A stretch of 64,000 nucleotides of DNA from Moniliophthora roreri (taxonomy: Eukaryota > Basidiomycota > Agaricomycetes > Agaricales > Marasmiaceae). The notes under the pieces are model-generated. The model was not told where the DNA came from. It saw only the letters and a list, made by a program, of their open reading frames with translations, and ran no database searches. Positions within the stretch are counted from its first letter, which is position 1; each line of letters opens with the position of its first letter. Shown piece by piece: positions 36,101 to 48,276 of this stretch. The stretch is from positions 1 through 64,000 of the forward strand of contig LATX02000022.1 in assembly GCA_001466705.2 (NCBI GenBank). The letters are read 5' to 3'. The position numbers and the translations under genes are program-made.

Positions 36101-37874
36101 ATGTCTCGCTCAGAGAGGTCAACTCTGCTCATCGAACACGTCGAGAAAAAGCAAGCAGAAAGATCGACTCCGGCTCCCGCTGAGGTTCCCAGAGCGGGGG
36201 CAACTCCTCTCTTTGAACCCGGAGACGAAAACGCCGATCTCGATCTAGAAATACCAAGCCGTGTCCATGCCATGCAAGACGACGAGATCATTGAAGAGGA
36301 GGACTCCGAGGACGATGAAGTTGGCGAACAACCAGAGCCGGAACTCGATGCTACAGCTGGAGCAACGTTCGAGGAAACTCCAGCCAAAAGAGCGGTCGGA
36401 CGGAATGGCCTCCGGAGACAAAAAACGCATCTCAAGCTCGCTGCTCTACATCGATTCGGCGCGAGGTGTATTGTAACACTCATGGCTGTATGTCTTCAGC
36501 TTGCACATGTCATTCCAGTCAATACCAGCAACAAAGACGTGAGTCTGATTTGCGTTCCGCGATTTAACTTCACCTTACATCGAGCAGCTCAGGTTTCTGG
36601 AATGGGTCTTTGGCGACGCATTCGAGTCGATTCACATCCATTCTTACTGAAATTTATGGCTAGGTTAGTCATATATACCCATCGCCTATCGCGATTCACA
36701 ATAACAAGTCTCTTGCATACAGTTGAGCCCCGCATGCATTACGCGCTGGACCGTGGATTGATCAAGATTGTTCCCACCATCAACATCTTGAATGCCATCT
36801 TTATGTTCTCCAGACGTATTCGTGAAAAGCATGCAGGGAAGAAGTCTAATGAGAATATCGGTCTAGATCGCAAAGAGGTATCGTATCGTAACATCCATTG
36901 TGAATTCTTCTCATGTTTAATCCTTGTGTCAGACATTTCCGCCTGGCAATTACCCTTACATGGTTGTTGGTGTTCTGTGCTCCTCAGAATTCAGTATCCC
37001 CCGAGAGCGACTGATCGAACCTTCCAATGTTCCGGAAGTCGCAATGAAACAGAACACCGAGTGGTTGTTTAAATACCAACCCATTGACTATCCAATTAAA
37101 GTGGTAGGTTGGCAGAGCATAATCACTGAATGCCTTTGGTTGCTAATTTGCTTTGGACAGCCTCGACAGTGGACTGATCAGGAAGATGCCATCAACCCGC
37201 AGTCAAAGGATGGCCACCTGAAAGCCAAGGTGATTCCTCAACATCTGAAAGGGTATCACTCAGACAGAAAAACACCATACGAGGGTTTCTATCCAGTTGA
37301 GAACCAGGGGGAGGTATTGCTCTGGCAGGATCCTTGGCTAGTAGTTGCAAATGTTGGAGAATTTCTCTTCGTCTTGAAAAGTCGAATGGATAATGATCGG
37401 TGTGCTAAGGTAAAGCCTGGTGAGGAGTGGCTACCCTGGCAAGTTGAAGAACTCGTCAAAGATCCGCTACACGTCCAGTTGCTGGAAATGTGCCTTCAGA
37501 TTTACACCTACTGGCAGGGTGATAAGGGGCCAAAGCCGGAACGCCCTCTGCCGAAGTTGAAGGGCCCGAAAGCTGGCGGTTCTCGGCAGTCCCGTCAGAC
37601 CACTAAAGCAGATGCTCCGATTGCAGGTCCCTCTGGTTCCAGTCAGGATGCTGTTGCTGCTGATGGCTCCGGTCCTACCACTCGATCTAGGAGTAAAGCC
37701 GAGCGTTCCAATGCAGGCACCGTCCATAAGCCAACTGGAGCTTCTCCCACCCAAGCACGGAGTAGAAAAGGAAAGTCTAGGGCTGGCACTGAAGGGTCGG
37801 TGCAACCTCTACAACGCGCTCCTTCTCGTAAATCCACACGCTCCAAAACGGGTACTTCAAAGAATGACACTTAG
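36101..37874 (+). CDS. Hypothetical protein with basic Ser/Lys C-terminal tail
   Basis: Not recognised. Start ATG at 36101 (MSRSERSTLLIEHVEKKQAE), then an acidic stretch EIIEEEDSEDDEVGEQPEPE. Likely introns: 36470-36530, about 36541-36590, near 36665-36720, 36878-36936 (GTATCG to CAG) and 37105-37160. The second half reads TFPPGNYPYMVVGVL, YQPIDYPIKVV, QHLKGYHSDRKTPYEGFYPV, LWQDPWLVVANVG, LLEMCLQIYTYWQGDKGPKP, then a long basic tail with GPTTRSRSKAERS and RKSTRSKTGTSKND. The tail resembles DNA- or chromatin-binding disorder. Oddly, the first frame stays open through every candidate intron as far as 37072. Function unknown. Confidence 0.6.
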
Positions 37875-38594
37875 GCAAACATCGGTCGTACTATAAACTT
37901 CCAGTTTTTGTGTCTCTTTTTCCGATACTTACTCAACTTATGCAACTGCTTCATGATCTTTATACACATCATTCCTTGTAAATTCAAATATTGTATATTT
38001 TTCCTTGCATCCCAATCAGTGACTATTTACGTGCCATCCTATGTTGAACTGAGTAACAAGCGTTGGATTCAGTGTCTGAAGAGGCCTACTTTATTTGCAT
38101 CGTCACTATATGCCATAAGGGCCATACAGCAGCAACGTACGTGCTTGCATCGTCACGGTAGGTATAAGTCTGCCTAGGGGAGACTAGCCATAGGGCTACT
38201 TCATCGCAGTTATCTACAGACTCTTTGAATAAATCCGGTTGCCGTTTGTTGACACCTTCGGGTGCGGCCTATGATTTACCGTTTTGCCCTCCATTCACCA
38301 TTCATGTACTACCCCTTGTAATGTTGTAACGTAGCGTTTACTAGGATTTACATCTTCGCTTCAATTTTGGGGACCTCCGCGGTCCGGTTCCCGCCTCTTT
38401 GTTGAACCCGAACCACCTCGCCTTTCTTTTTTTCCGTCAACTTGACCCTTTACTTCAACTTTCTCTGTCTGGCTAAACCTCGAAAATCTCCGTCTCCACA
38501 ATTCTGAGAGCTCGCGATTTGTGGGGTTTTGCAATTGTGCATCTAGTGCTCATGATTGCTCGGAGCTCCAACGATTGAGATTATTCCTAGACCC
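37875..38594. other. Spacer
   Basis: 3' side of the hypothetical gene and promoter side of F-box 3. AT-rich, pyrimidine-rich near 38430-38500. No gene or repeat seen. Confidence 0.4.
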
Positions 38595-39863
38595 ATGACC
38601 AGTCTTCAAAGGAGGGAGCTCGGTCAAGTTTATTTGATGGGAGGAGTGCGACGGGTACCAGTATCTCATGGCTCGCTTGAGAAGATTCAGGAACTGCCTT
38701 TAGAATTGCTATACGAGGTACGTCTCTGCTTCGTTCCATGGTTACACAATTTTTGATACGTTTCTGTGACATAGATTCTTTGCTGGTTAGAGCCATACGA
38801 CCTTTTACGCCTTTCTTGGACCACCAAACAGTTACGCAAGATCCTCATGTCTCAATCGGCCACTTTCATATGGGAGTCGGCTCGAATGAACATTGGCCTA
38901 CACAGCATCCTTCCATTTATGAGCGAACCTGCTTTTGCGAATCTTCTATTCAACCCTCACTGTCATGTACGTTTTTGGTCCGAAAAAAAGGTCTACATGT
39001 GCGTGCTGACGGATTTTAAAGTTCTGTATGACACCTGTAATCCATTCGATTATGTGGTACGCGCTTGTGAGATGCTGCAACAACTGCGCGGTTGAGAAGT
39101 GAGTACCCGCAAGCGTCCGTTGTTCCTTATTTCTCACCTTCTTTGTTTCAAGATTCGCGCGTATGGGATCTCTCATTGAGCTAGGAATCGATGTTCCCGG
39201 CTTCTTGTGGGATTTGATACCCAGTATCAGGATCGACAGGTTTGCGGGCGAAGTTCCACACGAATGCAAGCTATTCAGCTTCACTTTCCCCAAGGCTCCC
39301 CAGCTAACATTGCTAATATAGGGCGTAATGAAATCCAAGTGTACATGATCTCCGCTGCCGAGGCGCTTCACAAGGAGTTTTCTCAGCTTCAAGAAGATGA
39401 AGTATTGGATTGGGCGAAGCAAAAGTATCGAATTAGAATTAAGATGGGAGAGGCAAGTAGATCTTCACAAGTAACGATTGCTCTATTCTCACGTCCATCC
39501 CAGGTTGCTGGTGAATGCGCAACGTGGGAGTTGGCGAGACTTGACACTATTCTGGACAGTATCAGGCGGGAGGACGATCGACGGTTGAGGAGTGCGCCCT
39601 TTCCCGCTAAATTTGCCTGGCTTGTCAAGACAATGGTATTGAATCTTTGGACCTTGGCGAAACGATCCGTTCCAGACAAGATTGGGGCTATCTATCGCAA
39701 GATTGATCAACGTATCGCTCTTTGCTTGATTACAATTGCTCCCTTTCTTCAAGCCATCATTCTTTTTGTCGTGATCGTGTGGAAGATCAAGTGGCAGATT
39801 CCGTTCCTGTTGGCGCGATTTGCTGTGCGCAAAGTCATTGGGATTGATTTTCTCAGGTGGTGA
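38595..39863 (+). pseudogene. F-box protein 3, C-terminally truncated
   Basis: Plus-strand relative of the two F-box genes at 18.8-23.9 kb. Starts MTSLQRRELGQVY; F-box LPLELLYE/ILCWLEPYDLLRLSWTT; WESARMNIGLHSILPFMSEP; NPHCH/FCMTPVIHSIM; LVRCCNNCAVEK; IELGIDVPGFLWDLIPS; VYMISAAEALHKEFSQLQ; LDWAKQKYRIRIKMGE/VAGECATWELARL. From about 39600 similarity to the paralogues ends. The remaining ORF (hydrophobic, ending IGIDFLRW) has no FWEPF domain and no terminal finger. Two introns need GC donors at positions fixed by paralogue alignment: 39266-39321 (T/GCAAGC) and 39453-39503 (GAG/GCAAGT). Either a truncated gene or a short isoform. Confidence 0.65.
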
Positions 39864-41928
39864 GTCGTTTCAGTTATTACAGTATCCCCAACTTGCTGAT
39901 AGCAGTCATTATCAATAGACGATGACCGGGATGGTTCTTACGAAGCTATAAGTCTTTGCCAAGTGTCTTCTCTTCCAGGGTACCATAATGATGTTCATGA
40001 ACTTTTTACGATCAATCAAGCTTATGCCCACCGACCTCCTCCTCAGCCAATAGATTGGCCATCGAATACGTTGCACCATACATAATGTTGTACTATCATA
40101 TAATGTCCTTTCTCAGCCGAATTGAGTGCCCACCAGGTCTCAATTTAGTTGTAAGCGTGTACCCGAATCATAAGCGCTGATGCTACCGGCGGCAGCATCA
40201 ATGTTCGGTTTAACCACCACCTCGACTTTCTTTACACTGTGCAGTAATTTATGTGTCCTTTTTGAATCATCGCTGTACGCGATAGGAATGATTCAAATCT
40301 GCACCTGGGCCAATGGACAATCAAATTTTCGTTGACCTATGTGAATCCTAATATTTGTTCCGTTGAACATTCGAACTGGGTTCTAGATCGCCAAGGGTCA
40401 CTATTGTCTGAGTCGGGGGGTTCTGAACGAGGTGGGTGATACTCTGCATTCCTGATGTTGATGCCCCTACTGCCCTGCGCACATAGCCTGTTTGCCAAGG
40501 AAACGCACTGCGATGAAGATTCAAGTTGAACGTCGGATTACATGTACCGGTCCTTTACCCAACTTTGAATTATCGACCTATATGTAGGACCCTATTGGAG
40601 TTAACGCTGATACCACAATTTCTTCAACATCTATACGCCATGAGAGACATGCCGAGTAACTTGACTCGGAAGGGTGCTAAGAACTTGGGGCAAAATAGTA
40701 TGTCCAATGATAGGTTTCATAATGTCTTGCTCTTTATTCTTCTTTTTAGGGTGTATGCATGCTGGGCTCGAAGCGCGAACATACAGCTACGTGGCCTGGA
40801 ACTATCATTGCACAAGGCCTTGAACTCGCTCAATTTGGTTTCTAGCGCCCAAGTGCTAGAATCTAAAATGTCGCAGTTTTACTTCTAGTAACAGGGGTAT
40901 CGATATGATCGCTTCACCCGGTATGTCTCATGTAGCAGATATGGATTACTCGTCATAAGCCCTATTTCCAAGGCGTGAAACACTTGGCTCGAGGAGGACC
41001 TGCTGGCCCGGGTGGCTTGACTGGTAGTATGCTGGGAACAATAAGGCTTCAATTAAAGTGACAAGTGTAGGTAGTACGGTTTTTTCAGTTCCCTATTACC
41101 TTGATCACTGATGGAACTCTATTACTCTTGTTAGAACGCCCGATTGACCAAATCTTAATGGTGCTTTACTTATCACTGAGAGCTACGGTCCCAACTTGCC
41201 GACGTAGCGTGCTTACAGTCTGTAACACTTTGCCCATATTGATTTTCATACTTGCCATAAACTGCGTTCTGCCGTTGCATCCATTCCCAAAAACAGTCTT
41301 CCACGGTAATGCAGCGGCATTCTCTGACATTCTTCCCAAGTTCCAAGGACGCTTGTCGTGTTTCTACGTCATCCGTTGCAAAACAGTTACCCGGTCAACC
41401 GACGAGCGTTTGAACCATGTGGAATTCTTTTTTTTTCCGCCGCCTCGGTTCAGCGAGACCGTCCAATACGATTCCGAAGAATAGCCTCTGAGAGACGACT
41501 CTTTGAAATTTAGGGCAAGTGAGAAGAGTTTTTTTACATGTCTTCTGGGCAGTCTTCAGGTTTCCGAGGCCAAGTGAATTAGATATAAGCGTCACGGCAT
41601 AACCGGTCTCGGCGGCGAGTGATTGTTTTGTTGGTTGCGAAGGATTTGCTGGCCGGCCGGCCGGCGTACCGGGGAGAAGAGAATAGTTCAACAAGGATAA
41701 ACAAACAGTTGCCTGATCACAACCACTCCACTCGTTTCTCATCCATCTCTCCTGCGACGTCGCCTCCCTTATCCTCCTCCCTTAAATTCTCCTTTCTTCC
41801 TCCTTTTCCTCCTCGCTGTGCTCTAGATTGAGCTGAGCAGAGAACTACCATCGAAAGCGGCTATTTTCGCCTTTCAGCAGACACCGAATACTCTGTACTA
41901 CAGACAAACCTTGTCATCTACGCTCACC
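39864..41928. other. Spacer with unrecognised ORFs
   Basis: About 2.1 kb. Plus ORFs at 40526-40888 and 41101-41484 are the longest but match nothing I know. A GGCCGGCCGGCCGGCG run at 41650-41665 and a CT-rich stretch at 41740-41815 precede ROT1, the latter a common promoter feature in basidiomycetes. Confidence 0.4.
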
Positions 41929-42787
41929 ATGATCTCCAATCTCACCCCTCTCGCAATTTTGGTTCTTGCGACCCTTTCAGCTGCTCAGACGAACCAAGGT
42001 CCTATTCAATATGATGTAGCACACAATGCGACGTCAATTGTTGGTACATGGTCTACGGGCAACAAGGATGTTAGGACAGGTCCTGTGAGTAGTGCCTTTT
42101 CCTTCTCTTTCGTCTCTGACAGGAACTGATATCGAGCATAGGACTTTGCAAATCCCAGTAATGTTTCTTTCACCTACCCAGCTAACACTGGCGAATCATA
42201 CTCCTTGTGAGTGATTTTCCAACCACCTGATGCAGCCATCACATCATGAATCATTGACTATAATTGTAACTTTTAGCTCAGACGATGGCTGGTATGAAAT
42301 CTCACGGTTCAGAATGAACTCCAACGCTTCGGAGCCCAACTGCATAACGGCGGTCATGTACTGGACCCACGGCACCTACGAACTCTTACCTAACGGTTCG
42401 ATAGCCACCTACCCCAACGGTGATGGATACCAACAAATCCAGGATCCTTGTGCACCCATATCAAACTTCTTTGAAAATGCCAATTACACCGAACTCTTCA
42501 CACAATGGAGAATATTCCTCGACCCCACTTTCGGACCCAAACTCCACATGTGGAAGTTTGACGGTAACCCAGTGGCACCCATGTTCCAGCTCTCCACAAC
42601 TCCAACCATGTTGCCCACGACCAAGCTGCGGAATACCACAGCTGCTTCTGCCGGAACCGGTAGCACAAGAAAGAGATCGTTGCTCAAGCGCAGCAACGCT
42701 GGTGTCGAGGAGGCTGTTGTCGGCAGGTGGACGTTCCTTTCAGTGGGAGCATCGGTTGTATTTGCATTCGTTTCTTCGGTACTATAG
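41929..42787 (+). CDS. ROT1: ER chaperone ROT1
   Basis: Predicted 243-aa type I ER membrane protein. Rot1 helps fold glycoproteins needed for beta-1,6-glucan synthesis (family knowledge from yeast). Exons: 41929-42084, 42142-42206, 42277-42787, all GT-AG. Signal peptide MISNLTPLAILVLATLSAAQ. Family motifs: TSIVGTWSTGNKDVRTGP, SFTYPANTGESYSFSDDGWY, FRMNSNASEPNCITAVMYW, HGTYELLPNGSIATYPNGDG, DPCAP, YTELFTQWRIFLDPTFGPKL, MWKFDGNPVAPMF. It ends in one hydrophobic helix (WTFLSVGASVVFAFVSSVL). Several N-x-S/T sites are present. The start is the first in-frame ATG; the frame is open upstream only from a TTG. Confidence 0.95.
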
Positions 42788-45700
42788 AAGACCGATTGCC
42801 GGGATCTGTCCTAGTTGCGTTTGTCTGTCTCCGAGGTGTTTTGGATCTGGTTTTTGTAGTATAAAGTAATCATCGTCGCTCACAGCCCGCGTATCATCTT
42901 CCCACGTCACCACTACCTTCCTCCTTATTCCCGTCGCCTTCGTACACACTGGAACTTCTTCACTAATACTGCGGTGGACATTTTGGCCGCTGGCTGTGTT
43001 CGAAGTACGTACCCCCTAGTATCATCTAGATACCCTTACACCTTTTTTCCCCCCACTATCGAACTGTTACTACATTTTTCACTGTTTTTCCTCGTTTTCT
43101 ATAGTATGGTGTATACACATACTCTTTTATTTCTGAATGGCTAGCCCTACACACTCGTTTGAACCCTTTTTCTTACTCTATATGCGGTGCGATTAAACTG
43201 GTGACGTTTAGCACGGAAAATCAGTTGACAGGTAGCACGTTGGCGTTTGGCAACCTCCCTTGTCGCCTTTTTTTTTATGAACAAATGATTGCGCCACAGG
43301 CACTCCTTGAAAGAACGAGCCCTCGGCTCGGCAATAAGCGAGTCCCCTCGCTTGTTGCCTCTCGGTTTACATGTGGACTGTCTATAATCAAAGCAAACAG
43401 GAACGATGTCGTCGACTCTCAAATGCATAATGGTCCGTAAATTCTCCGGTAAAGAAGCATAAACTGGATTATGAATGACGAGGATATGTGATGTATGATG
43501 TTATGACAGACGGTCAGGGTTGTGTGTATTTAGCAGTGACCGGAGATTATTTTGGTGACTAGGACGCGATGATAAAAAAAAAAGTGCGTTCATCGCAAGC
43601 TTGGTTACGGCAACACGCGGGGGGTGGGGGTGGTTGGTATATATTTCACCGACTGCCCGAAGATTATTTCCCCGTCCAACCAAGGAGTAATGCGATTGGA
43701 AATCTTGATCTTCTAGTTACGTGGATAACTTTATGAGCTGTATAGGTAAGGGAAAAAAAAAAAGAAAATGCAAAATTTAACCGACCGCCCAAAGATGATT
43801 TCCCCGACTTTGACATTCGTACACGTTGAGGTATCAATGTACTGGGTTTGCTAAGTCCGAATCGAGACCCTATGGGTCACCGCACTTGACAACGTTTGGA
43901 TGTAAGAACAGTCAACTGGACGACAGATACAAGAGATACCTCCAAGGTTGAAGCTTCTATCCATACAATCCGGCGTCCGCGAGATGACAGCTTTTGCTAT
44001 GACCGGCAATGACATCCTCGAGATTAAGAGAGGTCCAACAAATTGGTATCTTGCTTCCTAGAGCATGGCGCGCTGTCAATGGTCGTATGTGTGACCTGTT
44101 CGTGGCCCGTGTGGTTGATGGTGATCCATGCTGGACAAAGAGGTCCTCTTTGAAGAAAGTTTGAAATCTAGAATAACTTTAGCGACTCGCATCACAAACG
44201 GAGAGATGCGTTCTCACTTGAATATCGGGAGAACGTCGGCCGGCAGTTGAAGAGTTGAACAGTGAGAGATTCAGATCGATAGATGGACACAAAAAGCAAA
44301 GAAATGATTTCACGGGTCCCAGAATGATTTTTCCCGACACGACGTCCAGTGAGCATGCAGGGCACAACTTCGACCCGCTCATCGAGAAGCCCAGGTAGGC
44401 CGCCGCTCCTTGCTCCCGTGCCGTTCGATGACTCTAGGTTCAGAGGCAGAAATATAACGGCAGAAGCAATGTGTGCCTGTGAAATCGGGCTTCCGTCTCT
44501 TCATCCGACGATTGTATGGGATAATGATGATGCAAGTGTCGTCGCTTTCGAGGTCAAAAGGCCGCCTCTGAGGAGTATTTGGCTACCAATCGTATGGCGT
44601 GCTGTCAGGGCCGTGGGGGGTAAACCAACATGAAGCCTGTTGGTGCCTGCAAGATCGCCTGCACGTTTCTTGGGAATGGTCGGTGGTGATGCCCAGAGAG
44701 TAGACAAGTAGCAGGGTGAATCGCGGAATGTAACCATCCTATTTGAAAGAATGAATGTCAACGCCTCGCATCACCAAGGAGAGAGATAGATCGTTACCTG
44801 AATGTCGGGAGAACGTCGGGCACCTGATTCCAGGAGATTGAACTTGGGACGTTGAACGGATGTGATATACTGTAGGATGGTCGCTATCTCATGTGAGATG
44901 AACGGTGCACCAGGTATGAATTAAAGCCTACCTGGCTGTGCACCACTTGATAGCCTTTCTGGGATTCACACACGAGGTCGCGACCTTGAGAACCTGTATG
45001 TACACAAACCCGCGGACGCAAGATGATCATATTTATGTGACAATACAGCCGCGTCATCAAGGTCAAGGCCGAGATAGGTCTCTAAACGGTGTTTGTTTTC
45101 CGAGTTTATGGTAGTCTGTTCGTACCTACTGTCAGCGTGATGATGCCCAGAGAGATGCCTGAATAAATCGACCGTATGAATGGTGCGCTAACACAGGAGG
45201 CTGACGACGCTCTTACCTGAATGTCGGGGGAATATCGGTCAAGACCGCAGAACGGACGTCAAGGGCGTTCATACCTACCTGACCGCAAGAACAGAGGTTA
45301 ATGTTCCATGGAGAGCAGGAAGATCTGACGGCCATCGCCGGCTGAGACAATCGCCAGTCAAACTAAGGTACTGTTGACTCTTTGGAGGAAAGATAAGTGA
45401 GACGTCTGGTGCAGTATGGACATGAGCCTTACTGGTTTCTCGCTTGCAAGCCTGAGATCGAGGAAAGTTTCTAGAACGGCCTATCAATGAGCTTCCAGAC
45501 GGAAGTAATCAAGAATAATTCCGGGGCAGAACTCAATGCAACAGTATAGCTGTCCGGGGAAACGCGCTGATACCAGAGGTCTATTTGGATGCGACGTCAA
45601 CACGATTTAGCACATGAGACCTGCTCGGATTTAGAGGAGGTGATAAACAGGGTGAAAAGGTGAAGAAAGGAAGTCGCTTGCAACCCTGCAAGCACCCAGA

Positions 45701-46158
45701 ACGGGAAGACTCTAAGTGGAACAAAGTTTGAACGCACGCCGTGCCAACAACATGGGCTCGTATTACCGCCTGACTGGACAGGTACGGCGATGATCGATGA
45801 GTGGCACGATATTGATCAAGAGACTGTGTTTGACGTGATTAACGAGAGTAGAGAAACTACTAGGCGTCTAAAGTCAGCGACCGTTATGAATCGTCTGAAC
45901 GTACCATTAAGGTACATTGACTATAGTATTCAACTGAGTATATTTCCGCAATGTTGTTGATGATAAAAAAAAATGGTCTACTCTTATTCTAAGGCTACCA
46001 TCATTAAAATGAGTGGGTATGACAACCTGAAAATATGTGTACACTAACTTTCAAAGCTTTCTAGGCGTCTCTTCTGAAACAATTTTCTGCTTTCATACTA
46101 GGAGACTACGTTGAGGCCTCCGACGTGTTCCTGCAATGAATGGTAGCAAGTAAACATC
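42788..46158. other. Gene-poor region with three diverged ~0.5-kb repeats
   Basis: About 3.4 kb without a recognisable gene. The phrase ACCTGAATGTCGGGAGAACGTCG recurs in three versions near 44215, 44797 and 45222. Each follows, a few hundred bp away, a GCGTGCTGTCA/GGTGATGCCCAGAGAG-like block (about 44060, 44600-44695, 45130-45150). Homopolymer A runs occur near 43573 and 43752. On the minus strand the repeated phrase could be an exon end (GACATTCAG/GTAA), so a decayed tandem gene family is one reading. Confidence 0.4.
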
Positions 46159-46911
46159 CTAATAGATCAGAGGCGCAACTGCAGAAATACTCAACTCGTT
46201 CATGACGCTATGCTTCTGCTCTTCATTTTCCTGCTTGATCTTCCCTTTCAGATTCTTTTGAGCTCTCTTTTCCTCCTTCTCCTTGTGTAGCTGCTTCAGT
46301 CTGCGACGAGAGGGTCCAGGCGCGTCGGCAACGCCTTGCTTTCTGTAATGGTGTCTGTTAGGCCACTGTGATTCCGACATAGACAACGGTTCCATCTTAT
46401 GCCCATGCACTAGTTCTCCAGGGTTTTGTCTCTTTGTATTTCTGCCAAAGCACGTTGATACGCCATCGCCCTTTGCTCGAGTGGCAAATGTTCCGCGACG
46501 TGTAGAATGTTGTAGTGTGCGGCCCATGATTCCAGCGTCCGCTTCGACATTCGACCTATGTTCAGCTTTGAGCCAGGTCTTGGTGGGTCGCAGCCCATTT
46601 TCACCAAAGTTGCCGGTTGAGATGCGGCAAGCAGTGGAAGAAAAAGTGGAGGAGAGAAAAGATGACGTTGACTTTGGCTCGACCGGCAAAACGCCCACGT
46701 GGCCTGATTCCGCCTCGCGTCACGTTGAACGGCTTTCTTGTGTGCAATTAAAGACGGCTTGCCAGGCTATCGCGTCAACGCAGTTGAGCGCGACGGTAGC
46801 CTTAGCTTCTATCTCATCGCGTCGCGTTTCTAAAAAGTGTCCCCTCAGTATGGGAATTGAGCGGTAATATTCATTGATTTCTCCTGGTAACAGGATGTCG
46901 AATTGCACCAC
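46159..46911 (-). CDS. Hypothetical protein, Lys/Glu-rich C-terminus
   Basis: Not recognised. The readable frame on the minus strand begins MVQFDILLPGEINEYYRSI (46911), with later segments MGCDPPRPGSKLNIGRMSKR, TLESWAAHYNILHVAEHLP, AMAYQRALAEIQRD (46607-46410) and SRRRLKQLHKEKEEKRAQKN to SISAVAPLIY (46300-46159). These need one or two introns to join. The charged helical end suggests a coiled coil. Exon borders uncertain. Confidence 0.35.
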
Positions 46912-47426
46912 CGATTCATTACCTGGATTACATGCGATCTATATAAGAAAGTACTTATACTCGTACAAGCTCGTGAACCGTGAACCAAAGAAGACTTTCA
47001 AAGTAAGGATCTTGATCCCGACGAGCCTAGATTACTGTTGTTGACCAGCTGGGGCCTATCAGCAACTACTTGAAATTGGGTCCGCGCCGGTAAGATCGGC
47101 GTAAGGACGATGTTAGCTGCGGACGCGACTCTTGAACGAGTTGTCGGTCTCCCGAGCTCGGATAGGGATGAAGCGAGGCGTTCGCGGGAAGATGAATGTG
47201 TGATAAAGCACGCCTGGTTAATGAGTCAGATACGTCTGCTCGATAATATACGCGCAAAGCGTACCATTTACATAAATAGCTTTCAGGAATAAGGGCCGAC
47301 CGCTCTTCAGATAAGCCAATCAAATGGTCGTACAAGGCGAAATGTAAGGAACGATAATAAATATATATGAACACGCCTGGAAAATCATCAATCATTTGCA
47401 GATTTTGAACAGAAGATGCTCACGAC

Positions 47427-48276
47427 CAGTATCATAGATTAGAAACAGAGACCAAAATATCGAAGGGTTGTCATTGGGTGCTATCGGAGAGCACCCGAGA
47501 TAGTTCGGTACTGGAGGCGGCGCAGCTGGGGTAGCCGGATCAGGATACTGGGTAAACGAGTAAGTCTTAACTTACATATCATGGAATCCAGAAAGTTCTT
47601 CATGATGAAGAATGTAGGTATCCAGGAGCCAAGAAAGAATGCGACTAGAGCAATGCCGACAGTAATGCCTCCCTTCCATACCGCTCATATCCGAATAACC
47701 AGTAGAGCTACGATAAACAACATGCTCAAGTTTGCGTAAAGATCCCTGGTTTTCATGATAAGGAGACATACCTTCAGAGAGTATTAAGTCACATATGAGG
47801 AGCCCTTGAACGAAAGTGACCAGCGACGTAGGATATCGGACGGAGATATTCACGCACAACCAGTAGCCCTTGACGATGGTCCTGCATTCTTCTAATCCAA
47901 TATCGTTGCGAAATGAGCCTACCGAAATCAGCATGTAACATTCATGAGCATTAACCAGGAAGGACTTACGACATTAGAATACGAAGATGTTAACAAAGGA
48001 AGATATCGCTGCAAGAGGTAAAGAAGCTTCATAAGCGACCATGGTGACGTCCAGACACATCGAACCTCCTGATCGAGGCATAGAACGATATTGCGCAGGA
48101 GAGAAAAAGAAGATTGGATTAGGGGGCGGTAAGCGAACGTTGACATTGACTTCAGCAGGGCATTGATTCACCGTCAGCGTACCGTTAAGCAGTGAACGGT
48201 AAGACGAAGGCCTTCTCGCGGAGTTGTACTGACGATGACTTACATGTAGGGCGTCGAAGAGGAGTTCAGAGCTCAT
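47427..48276 (-). pseudogene. DUF6533 multi-pass membrane protein with nonsense codon
   Basis: DUF6533 proteins are Agaricomycete 7-TM-like membrane proteins of unknown role. Exon 1 is MSSELLFDALH/ (48276-48244). A later exon has the hallmark LDQEVRCVWTSPWSLMKLL followed by YLLQRYLPLL. Next comes ECRTIVKGYWLCVNI, then after a GTATGT...CGTAG intron ILSEALLVIRI-stop-AVW, KGGITVGIALVAFFLGSWIP and PNYLGCSPIAPNDNPSIFW (to 47427). In the family the stop position is an aromatic residue (RTYAVW/RTWAVW). Here it is TGA at 47687-47685, one transition away from TGG. The rest is readable, so a young pseudogene or a sequence error is likely. Confidence 0.6.
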
